This document shows, piece after piece, positions 57,040 to 64,000 of a DNA stretch of 64,000 nt. The notes under the pieces were generated by a model. That model did not search any database, was not told where the DNA came from, and worked only from the letters and a program-made list of their open reading frames with translations. The position numbers were made by a program, and so were the translations under genes. Source of the stretch: Schizochytrium sp. CCTCC M209059 (lineage: Eukaryota; Sar; Bigyra; Thraustochytrida; Thraustochytriidae); the NCBI GenBank assembly GCA_000818945.1, contig KN805398.1, positions 53,252 through 117,251 of the forward strand, given 5' to 3'. Position 1 is the first letter of the stretch. The number at the start of each line of letters is the position of its first letter.

Positions 57040-57767
57040 GCCGCTCAGCCCCGGCGAAGCGTCCTCGCCCCGGCCGCTCCACTGGCAGCGGCGCTGACGA
57101 CGGCGGGCGGATCCTGGGCGCGGATCCGACGAGGGGAGCGCATCATGATGCCATCATCATGAACGATGGCGGCGCACGCGCGGCCCGTCCAGGCCGAGCC
57201 CGTGATTGATTTCCGGGGAGCTTGGATGAAGCGCAAGCAGAGCGGCCTGGAAGCGGCGGCCAGGCACCCGGACGTCGAGCTGTGTGGCTGGCTGGCTCGT
57301 TAGCTACGTACAGCTGTGGCTGGATTCAGAGAGTAGATGGGTAGGGCGACGTGGCGAGCGGCAGCTGGCTGCAGAGCATGGTTGCGGTGTGGCAGACAGC
57401 TTGCAGAAAGGAAGCGAGCAAGCAGGCTTTGCTCGGGATGCTTTGCCGTGGTTCGTCGGAGCTTGCTTGCTTGCTTTCTTTGGGTGGCTGCTTGGATTGT
57501 CGCACCGAAAAAGCTGAGCGGCGGGGAGCGGAGGGGAGGCGACGACCGACCGGCAGCGGCTTGTGGTGTGTGCTGTGCTGTGCTTTGGGACGACGGTCGG
57601 CGCGCGGGAAGACCAGACCATCCACAGACAGGGCCAGCGGCCAAGGCCCAGTACGTATAATATCAAACAAGCGTCTTTTGGGAGTCGATTAGCGACTGTG
57701 AAGATATAGTTTCCTTCATTTTCATAAACAAGATGGACAGAAAACATGAATTATCAGGGAAGAAAAA

Positions 57768-58553
57768 TCAGGAAGAAGGCGAAGATGAAGATGATGAAGC
57801 AGCCGCATCGGCAACCTGCCAAGCGATGCGAGCATCACTGAGCTGGATGACACGAAATGACACACGGAGATCCGAAGGTCCGGTAAGAAGGATCTTTCTG
57901 CCCGCACCCTCGTTCAGAGACGGTTCGCTCTGCCGACCGACAAGACGAGTCATGTAAGAAGATGGTACGCAAGCAACGAGGTCATGATCTGCGCCACGTG
58001 CCTCGATACGAAGTGTCAATTCCGAGGACAGCCCCATGCGAATACTCGCATCGGCCCCGAATGAAACCTGAATCTCTTGTGTATCATGATCGTCCGCAGC
58101 TCGCACGGCTCGCAGCTCAGCACGTGAAGACGATGCGGATGTCGCGGGCAAAAGCACGAGGCCCAAAGGATTTGCAGAATCCCACGCAGCCGTCTCGGTA
58201 ACAACGAGTTCAAAGCAGTTTCCCTCTGCGGGCCAAGGAAGCTCGGTGGGAAGCTCGACATCAGAAAGCGTCTCCAGAATGCGCTCTCCATACGCATCAA
58301 AGCCGTCGTCCTCCTTGACGACCTTTTGCTCGTCTTGCTCACCGCCAAGCACGCCTGCGGCCAGGAGCGCTTGGTGTTCGCCGACCCATCCTCGGACAGT
58401 GTCCTCGCCGAACTCCGCGTAAAGAGCGCCCCGCTTCTCTTCGCTGCGCTGCCTCGCCTCTCGCGAGGTGTTGATCGCCTCTGCTGCGCTCGCCACGAAG
58501 TTTGCAGCTCGTGGCTCACTCGTGGCCTCTGTTTCGACCCGGTCGTCGCTCAT
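57768..58553 (-). CDS. Hypothetical protein
   Basis: 261 residues from the ATG at 58553; the frame runs to 58664 but with TTG only. Residues 1-100 are acidic and helical (A-S-A-A-E-A-I-N-T-S-R-E-A-R-Q-R-S-E-E-K). Residues about 105-245 alternate short hydrophobic strands with polar turns (F-E-L-V-V-T-E-T, L-G-L-V-L-L-P-A-T, I-R-M-G-L-S-S-E-L-T-L-R-I-E-A-R) and may form a beta-sandwich. It ends in a Ser run. No signal or membrane segment. Composition and codon use are those of a real gene, but I do not recognise a family. Confidence 0.6.
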   Translation of the reverse strand: MSDDRVETEATSEPRAANFVASAAEAINTSREARQRSEEKRGALYAEFGEDTVRGWVGEHQALLAAGVLGGEQDEQKVVKEDDGFDAYGERILETLSDVELPTELPWPAEGNCFELVVTETAAWDSANPLGLVLLPATSASSSRAELRAVRAADDHDTQEIQVSFGADASIRMGLSSELTLRIEARGADHDLVACVPSSYMTRLVGRQSEPSLNEGAGRKILLTGPSDLRVSFRVIQLSDARIAWQVADAAASSSSSSPSS

Positions 58554-59337
58554 GCTGGCCGTTGTGTGGACGTTGGTCACCGCGAGCTCCGCAACAGCCT
58601 CGGCGTCGGCGTCAGGCCTGCTCGGCGCCCTCGCACACGCGCGTGACTTTTTGTTTCTCCGCAACTCGCGCTGCGATCGTTCGTTGTCTCTCCGTTAAAG
58701 GCTGTTTTGATGCAAACGAACTCGACCCCCATGACATGACAAGTTCGGGCGGAGAGGACAATAGCGACGCAAAGACGACGACGATGACGATGAAGATGAC
58801 CAGAATTCAATCAATCCAACTCTTCTGGACGATAACATTGAGGTCTTGGTAAAGGCAGGACTTGTAGAGATGCTTTTTTACATTGGGTTTCTGTAATGAT
58901 AAACTAAGGACTCACTCACAGTCAATGCGCACCGTTTTTTCATTTACTCACCAGCAACGCAAGATGAGCCACTTGGCGGCACATACATTGCAGAAGCGAT
59001 CTCGACAACCTTCTCTCGTGTAAACGACAAAGAAAGATCAAACGAGGTCGGGTCTCCTTTTTTTTTTTAATCAGATTATTCATTCGACGATGGATATCCG
59101 TTCGAGAATCATATGTGCCCAGCAATGCCTTCAAACAGCCAGGCCAAAAGAGATGCTTCCTGCCATCTCGGCTTGACGCGCGACATGCCCATGGAGGATC
59201 GTCGCGACTTTTCGAGCCAATTGAATGAATTTGGGTCGTCCATAAGCATCAGCAGCTTTTGCCCTACTACCTCGCAATGCTCAATAACCGTCCGAGAGAA
59301 GACAACAATCCCAGAACACCAAACTGGGCAAGCAAGG
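58554..59337. other. Divergent promoter region
   Basis: Shared upstream region of the hypothetical gene (-) and APC5 (+). T10 run at about 59059-59068. The APC5 frame is open from an ATG at 59113, but codons 59113-59337 have less C/G at the third position than the rest, suggesting untranslated leader. Confidence 0.5.
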
Positions 59338-62300
59338 ATGAGCGCGAGCGGGTCGCCTGCGGGCGGAACGGGCGGCGCGGTGGCGGCAGCGGCAAGCGCC
59401 TCAGCTGCGGCGCGGCGCGGAGGCAGCGGCAGCGGCAGCGGCAGCGGCGGCCACGGATGGTCAGAGCGCGCTACGCCGCACAAGCTCGCGCTCTGCGTGC
59501 TGGCGCGACTCTACGTGCTGCCTCCGGAAGAGGACGCGACCGTGTGCTGCGAACTGACGCCCGAGCAGGTCCGCGACGTGCAGCTCTTTTTAATCCAAGC
59601 CATCAGGCGCGTCGACAAGATTGTCGAGCCCGTGCTTGCCGAAACGTGCCGAGAAATCGAACGGTCCGTCGCCAACGGGTATGAGGTGGGCGCCTTCCTG
59701 CGCGACGCCATGGAATCCATTGACTCTCCCGACGCCCTGTTCGACATGCTCGAGTCTCTGCGCGAGGTTCTGCTGCCGCCCAGTGCCGTCTCGACCACCT
59801 CGGACGTGAATTTGTCAGGTCGACCCACGCACATTGAGCCTGGTGGAGTCTTTGGAATCTTCTTGCGTCGCGTCTTGCTTTCGTGCAATCGGTCCTTTGA
59901 GGCTCTCTCGCGTCTCTTTCACGAAATTGGACTCTATACGCGCGCATCGTCGAGTGGCGAAGGCATTCTTGGGCTCACGCCGCGCGCCAAACCTTACAGC
60001 CTCAAACGCAAAATGACCTTTGACGAAGTCGAGGAGGATATCGATGTGCACAACACGGAAAATGATGGCGCAAGCGCGCCGGCAGGCCAAGGTCTTAATA
60101 CGCCAGGAGTCTCTGCTGCGTCGACAGGAGCGCCTTCCGAACGAAAAACCGGGCCTCCCGGTCGAGCTGGGCCTGATGCCTCAACGTTTCGGAGCTTTGT
60201 CTCGCGTCGTCAACTCCAGTACCATTTGCACATGATGGCCGAGGAAATTGAGAGCCGTGTCGGCGTCGTTCCGCCGCAGCAAGTAGAGAGCGAGGTTGCA
60301 GAGATGTTGCGCGTCACTCCAGACCTCCCTCGGGCTCACTTCGTGCGGTACTTGAACTGTCTGCTGCATCGTGAGTACCAGGGAGCTGTGGACAGTCTGC
60401 ATACGTATTTTGATTATTGCATGCGGTCGGGAGGACCGACGTCCTCGGCTGCAATCGCCACAGCTTCGGCCGCAGCTGTGGCTGCCTCGGGTGGAAGGGG
60501 TACGCAGAGCTCTGCTGCCGTACATGCATCCGCAGCGCTTGGACGGCGACGTCCCATGATGCAGTACGCTGTGCTGAACCTCGCCGCTTTGCATTACCAG
60601 TTTGGTCACCGCCACGAAGCCATGTTGGCGATTCAGGAAACTGTTCGTGTGGCGCAACAAAATGGCGACCACGTTTGCGTGGTCTTCGCACTCACATGGC
60701 TGTATCGACTCGCCTCCAGCGCCGGGGGACAAGAGACGGCACAGCTGCTTCGAAGGTGCCTCAGTCGCGCTCGAGAGCTCGGCCTGGACCACGTTCAGGG
60801 ACTGTCGCATCTTGTTACAGCGCAGTACCGTTTGCAGGCGCCGTTGGCCATCCCGACGGCCATGCCAGCACCTGTTCAAGGTTTTCATGCAATCCGGGGC
60901 CTCGGCGCTGTCGCGGCAAGACCCGTGTGGCATGCGCTCCAGCGTGGCGAGGATGCTTCAGCAAGCAGTATTGGTACGTACCTGGAGGCCACCACGACTG
61001 CAATGCGCGGCGGCGCTGGCCCTGGCGGACCACGCGGAATGCGTTTTCAGCAGGGCAATGCAGGCGCCAACGCGGCGGGCTCTTCTGAACTTATGCACAC
61101 CAACGTACCCGATCCTGCCTCGCGCGCAGCCATGTCGCAGGCCATCAAGGCCGTTAATGCTAGTTTGGCCACGCCGAGCGTACACTTTTCAAATGCAATG
61201 ACAATCGCGGGACGTGCCCAGCTCGTCAAGTCGGCGGCCTGGGAAGCCTACGGTCACTTTAGTCTTTCGTGGCTTGCCTCACTATCGCACTTAAACTACT
61301 ATGCCGGTCGGCATGGCACAGACGCCAGCGACACATGTTTGGCGCTTTGCCGGTTGGCCATTCTGCAGGCCGAGTATGGCGGCCTGGAAAATCTATGCCC
61401 GGAACCACCGACGCGGGTAAACACTGGCCCAGACGCCTTTGTCAAGGCGCTGCTGCTTTTGGTCCAGGCCAAGCAAACCTTCAAGTACGCGCCCAACAAC
61501 TTTATTGTGCTCACCATGGTGTATTTGTTGTTAAAGCGCGCTACAGCACGGGGAGATGCCGTGGATGCTCGTATGTACGCTGCCGCGCTCTTTTCGCTGA
61601 CGCCTTCGCGACAGTCTGTCTCGGGCATTGGCGGGAACTACTTTGGCGAAGACATGCCTGCCCGGGCGCAGATCCTTTGGATCGACACGCTCCGCACGCA
61701 GGGCCGTCTGACGGAAGCGCATGCGCTCATTCACTTGCTCATGAGCCAGGGCTCGGATATGAGTTTGCACGCGCTGCGCGAGGCCATGGATCTCGATCTG
61801 GCTCAAATTTTCCTTCAAGACGGCGCCTCTGCAGTGGCTGCGCTCCCGTACACCCTTCGCTGCTTGGCTCGCACTGAACGAAATGGGCAAACCTCATTGT
61901 TTCATTCTGCGGCGATCAAACTCGCGGCAACGCAGTTGCAAATGGGCCATGTTCAGCGTGCGCTACAACTCTTGCAGCGCGCTCTTCCGCATGTGACGGT
62001 GCACGGTAAATTTGAGATGGTTGGCGACCTCCATCTTTTGCTGGCCAAATGCCACCTGGCCGAAGCACGCAAACTTCCTGCGGCGCGTCGTAGACCCTTG
62101 CTCGCGCGGTCGCTGCGAGCTCTTATGGAAGCGACCAAGGCGCATGAACGTGCTTGCTACACGAGCGAGCTCCAGGAGGATTTCTACTTGCTCGCGCGCG
62201 TGCACGACGCGCTCGGCTCTCTTCCAGGATGTGCTGGTGCGGATGCTCAGCGCCACCATGCCGAACGGGATCGTATCGCGGCCCGGTTTTTGGCCTTGCG

Positions 62301-62385
62301 ACGGCAACAGCTCCGCCCGCGTGTCCGTGTGATAGGATACATGCAGAGCGAGAGACTTGTGAATCAGGTGATCTGTGCAAGCTGA
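59338..62385 (+). CDS. APC5: Anaphase-promoting complex subunit 5 (APC5)
   Basis: 1,015 residues from ATG 59338 (1,090 if the ATG at 59113 is used). APC5 is a TPR scaffold in the platform of the APC/C ubiquitin ligase that drives mitotic exit. Residues 10-45 are Ala/Gly/Ser-rich. About 50-215 has the N-terminal helical domain (L-A-L-C-V-L-A-R-L-Y; F-G-I-F-L-R-R-V-L-L-S). About 335-460 is the Anapc5 signature: L-H-R-E-Y-Q-G-A-V-D-S-L-H-T-Y-F-D-Y, then M-Q-Y-A-V-L-N-L-A-A-L-H-Y-Q-F-G-H-R-H-E-A-M-L-A-I-Q-E and N-G-D-H-V-C-V-V-F-A-L-T-W-L-Y. The remainder is TPR-like helices. Ala/Gly-rich inserts occur at about 375-400 and 550-590. Intronless. Confidence 0.9.
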   Translation: MSASGSPAGGTGGAVAAAASASAAARRGGSGSGSGSGGHGWSERATPHKLALCVLARLYVLPPEEDATVCCELTPEQVRDVQLFLIQAIRRVDKIVEPVLAETCREIERSVANGYEVGAFLRDAMESIDSPDALFDMLESLREVLLPPSAVSTTSDVNLSGRPTHIEPGGVFGIFLRRVLLSCNRSFEALSRLFHEIGLYTRASSSGEGILGLTPRAKPYSLKRKMTFDEVEEDIDVHNTENDGASAPAGQGLNTPGVSAASTGAPSERKTGPPGRAGPDASTFRSFVSRRQLQYHLHMMAEEIESRVGVVPPQQVESEVAEMLRVTPDLPRAHFVRYLNCLLHREYQGAVDSLHTYFDYCMRSGGPTSSAAIATASAAAVAASGGRGTQSSAAVHASAALGRRRPMMQYAVLNLAALHYQFGHRHEAMLAIQETVRVAQQNGDHVCVVFALTWLYRLASSAGGQETAQLLRRCLSRARELGLDHVQGLSHLVTAQYRLQAPLAIPTAMPAPVQGFHAIRGLGAVAARPVWHALQRGEDASASSIGTYLEATTTAMRGGAGPGGPRGMRFQQGNAGANAAGSSELMHTNVPDPASRAAMSQAIKAVNASLATPSVHFSNAMTIAGRAQLVKSAAWEAYGHFSLSWLASLSHLNYYAGRHGTDASDTCLALCRLAILQAEYGGLENLCPEPPTRVNTGPDAFVKALLLLVQAKQTFKYAPNNFIVLTMVYLLLKRATARGDAVDARMYAAALFSLTPSRQSVSGIGGNYFGEDMPARAQILWIDTLRTQGRLTEAHALIHLLMSQGSDMSLHALREAMDLDLAQIFLQDGASAVAALPYTLRCLARTERNGQTSLFHSAAIKLAATQLQMGHVQRALQLLQRALPHVTVHGKFEMVGDLHLLLAKCHLAEARKLPAARRRPLLARSLRALMEATKAHERACYTSELQEDFYLLARVHDALGSLPGCAGADAQRHHAERDRIAARFLALRRQQLRPRVRVIGYMQSERLVNQVICAS

Positions 62386-62408
62386 TAAGGGTGGTAGTAT
62401 CTGAAATG

Positions 62409-62442
<34 letters not shown>
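62409..62442 (+). repeat. (CTG)n trinucleotide repeat
   Basis: About 11 uninterrupted CTG units 23 bases after the APC5 stop codon. Confidence 0.93.
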
Positions 62443-62446
<4 letters not shown>

Positions 62447-62537
62447 GCTCATGGCTTTTTTCAGGCCTCATCCATGAACAGACCAAAGAACAAATGTGGA
62501 AAAATGACGCAGAAAATAACCCATGGGAGCTTTTTCC

Positions 62538-62720
62538 GTGCAAGACAAAACAAGGAAAATGCAACGACCGACTCTGCCTGCAGCAGTTTGCTCTTTTATT
62601 GGACGAAGTCTAAAAATCACGCTTTTGCCGCCGTGCAAGACAAGACAAACAAATGCAATGGCCGAGTCTGCAGCAGTTTGATCTTTTAGTGGACGGACTT
62701 TAAAAAGCACGCCTTTGCAA
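62538..62720 (+). repeat. Two tandem ~95-bp units
   Basis: GTGCAAGACAA.ACAA...ATGCAA and CAGCAGTTTG.TCTTTTA.TGGACG occur at 62538 and 62633. The copies are about 80 percent alike by eye. Confidence 0.8.
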
Positions 62721-62819
62721 ATCAAGAGCGAGCTATGATATGACAGCATGCCAAGCACCAGAATCCTTTTTTCGAAGAAATTAGACGTGTGCATTTTTAC
62801 TTACTTTAGGAAAAGAGAA

Positions 62820-63449
62820 TTAGGCGATGAGTAGCCCAAGACCCTGCAAATTGGCATGGCCAGACGTCGTGTCTGGACCGCTGATCATGGGCCCGCGTTG
62901 ATTCTTGGGGGACTTGGGTTCGTGGCCCGAGTAACTAGGCATGTTGACGCGTGAAATTTGCGACTCGACACGCGGTTCTTTGACGATGGCAGCAAGGCGC
63001 TCTTTTTCTTCACGGAGCAAAGAGCGAGGAACCAAAGACGCCGGGCCAGAAGCTCGAGGCTGCTGCTTGGCATTTTTCGCAAAGATAGAGCCAGCCCTCA
63101 TGGCAATGACGCTTGGTGCTTCTCGCAAGGGTCGTTCATACACACGCGCTGTGATATCGTTTGTAATTTGCATCGAACCCTTGTAGGTTGTGCCTCCCAC
63201 AAAGGCCTTGGGCACTTTGCGACTTTGCTCTGCCATGTGGTCCGAGATAACGCCCCACTTGCTGGGCGTCTTATAGTCTCCGTGCTGAGTGTTCGCAAAG
63301 TCGGTCTTGCTCACCGTGGCCCAGGGTCCATGATTGGCACCATGCGATCGCAAACGCAAGCTCCTGTACTTGAGATTGAGCGTCTCGTGCGTCTCGCCCG
63401 TCTTGCGCGAGATCGTGGTCCTTTCCTCGGGTTTCTTGAAGGTAGGCAT
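62820..63449 (-). CDS. Small basic protein, possibly axonemal
   Basis: 209 residues, rich in Lys, Arg, Ser, Pro and Gly with few hydrophobic runs. It has recurring short motifs typical of microtubule-bound linear proteins: D-Y-K-T-P-S-K-W-G-V-I, T-T-Y-K-G-S-M-Q and Y-E-R-P-L-R-E-A-P-S-V. Such extended S/T-x-Y-x-x-x-F/P patterns occur in microtubule inner proteins of cilia, and a flagellar gene (ODAD3) is in the same window. This is a guess from composition only. No signal, membrane or enzymatic motif. Convergent with APC5. Confidence 0.55.
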   Translation of the reverse strand: MPTFKKPEERTTISRKTGETHETLNLKYRSLRLRSHGANHGPWATVSKTDFANTQHGDYKTPSKWGVISDHMAEQSRKVPKAFVGGTTYKGSMQITNDITARVYERPLREAPSVIAMRAGSIFAKNAKQQPRASGPASLVPRSLLREEKERLAAIVKEPRVESQISRVNMPSYSGHEPKSPKNQRGPMISGPDTTSGHANLQGLGLLIA

Positions 63450-63866
63450 CGCGTTCCTTCACCTCGCTGAGACGACTCTCTGGCGCAGGTAGGATAAGTT
63501 TCGCGCGTGAATCCTCCGCTGCGTGACGAAGCGCGCGCAGCACGCTCTTACGCGTGCTTCTATACGAGTCAATTTCGCTTGTGTTGTCTTTCCTCGTGTT
63601 GCCGAGACAAGCCTGCCGATGCGGCGCCACAGTGCAGCACGTAGATTGCGCGCTGGCCCGCGCCAAAACACAGTGAACGGATCCCTGGGTTTCCGGAATT
63701 TCGGGTAGAACTCGTGTGTCATCGTCCCGGATATCCGCCGGGGGCGTGCCGCTTCGACCCCAAACACTCGAGTCGTCGAGCACGTACTACATGCTTGCGC
63801 GCGTGGTGGCAGAGAAGCGAGGGAAGGGGAAAGAGAGCGTTGCGCTTTCGGAATTGCCAAGCAGAG
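63450..63866. other. Divergent intergenic region
   Basis: Upstream of the small basic gene (-) and of the partial gene at the right edge (+). ORFs on the minus strand here lack domains. Confidence 0.55.
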
Positions 63867-64000
63867 ATGACATCAGTGGAGTCTGAGAACTCTCTTGAGG
63901 TCTTTGGCGGCAAGGAAACGGCACAGGGCGCTGTCGACGACGGCGCACAATGTGTGGCGCTTGGGACGCGCTCGAGAGAAGTTCTCGTGGAGGGCTGTGC
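63867..64000 (+). CDS. Start of an unidentified gene, truncated by the window end
   Basis: ATG at 63867 opens a frame that reaches the last base without a stop (44 codons), starting M-T-S-V-E-S-E-N-S-L-E-V-F-G-G-K. Third positions are C/G-rich as in neighbouring genes. Too short to identify. Confidence 0.45.
   Translation, partial: MTSVESENSLEVFGGKETAQGAVDDGAQCVALGTRSREVLVEGC

Larger units (their letters stand above)
55642..57767. other. Repeat-dominated upstream region
   Basis: Contains (CTG)n at 55673-55711, the AGAGC array, (CATCTC)n at 56788-56830, (CGCA)n then (CG)n at 56858-56888, and (GCTT)n at 57006-57037. ORFs of 260-394 codons in several frames derive from the array. No gene supported. 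Confidence 0.7.
62386..62819. other. Convergent spacer with repeats
   Basis: Contains (CTG)n at 62409-62442 just past the APC5 stop and a 95-bp direct repeat. No gene. Confidence 0.7.

Noticed and set aside
55807..57209. ORFs of 260-394 codons encoding S-R-A-E-Q or L-L-C-S-A polymers
   Set aside because: They exist only because (AGAGC)n has no stops in any frame; the flanks are low-complexity.

Overview
The window is nuclear DNA of a GC-rich, intron-poor eukaryote. It carries genes for Arp2, an ESCRT-III SNF7/CHMP4 subunit, APC5, an outer-dynein-arm docking factor, a tetraspanin, a receptor-type nucleotide cyclase and a TUG/ASPSCR1-type p97 cofactor. Nearly every gene reads as one uninterrupted ORF, genes lie on both strands, and most intergenic stretches are 0.3-2.5 kb of simple repeats. 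No bacterial operons, Shine-Dalgarno sites, rRNA or confident tRNA genes were seen. The gene set (flagellar docking protein, short single-domain ATP sulfurylase, stramenopile-like DDE transposase, PT-rich secreted proteins) fits a heterotrophic marine stramenopile, most likely a labyrinthulomycete/thraustochytrid. That assignment is inference.

Layout. 1-1.9 kb: decayed Cys-rich tandem-repeat pseudogene, a duplicated segment and a possible Pol III/SINE-like structured element. 1.9-3.5 kb: type II membrane glycosyltransferase-like gene with one in-frame stop. 4.8-6.8 kb: a complete Tc1/mariner-IS630-like transposon with matching terminal inverted repeats whose transposase has lost its first catalytic Asp. 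7.2-10.2 kb: a double GT8 glycosyltransferase and an EF-hand membrane protein. 10.2-13.5 kb: repeat-rich, perhaps a broken F-box gene. 13.5-16.7 kb: SNF7/CHMP4 and ATP sulfurylase. 17.4-21.5 kb: a large two-pass receptor cyclase. 21.5-27.6 kb: low-complexity DNA with an assembly gap, plus an EGF/7TM gene. 27.6-32 kb: secreted von Willebrand A protein and a coiled-coil protein. 33.4-40.1 kb: Arp2, soluble pyrophosphatase and a TUG-UBL/PUB/UBX protein. 40.5-47.5 kb: small membrane protein, TPR-COG0523 metallochaperone, PrpF-like isomerase and ODAD3/CCDC151. 48.4-55.6 kb: an internally duplicated membrane protein, an MMPL/RND transporter with a 50-bp tandem repeat spanning its stop codon, and a tetraspanin. 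55.6-57.7 kb: repeat-dominated, including about 109 perfect AGAGC copies. 57.8-64 kb: hypothetical gene, APC5, a small basic protein and the start of a gene that runs off the end.

The genes do not form one pathway. Loose themes are membrane sensing and cell surface (cyclase, EGF-7TM, tetraspanin, vWA protein, RND transporter), glycosylation (two or three transferases), sulfate/pyrophosphate chemistry (ATP sulfurylase makes PPi; the pyrophosphatase removes it) and cilium/cytoskeleton (ODAD3, Arp2, coiled-coil proteins). The most unusual items are the multi-domain fusions (TPR-COG0523; TUG-UBL/PUB/UBX), the DDE transposon with an 83-residue D-E spacing and a D-to-G active-site change, the duplicated membrane family, and the six-frame-open pentanucleotide array. 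No clear case of an entirely new multi-gene system was found.
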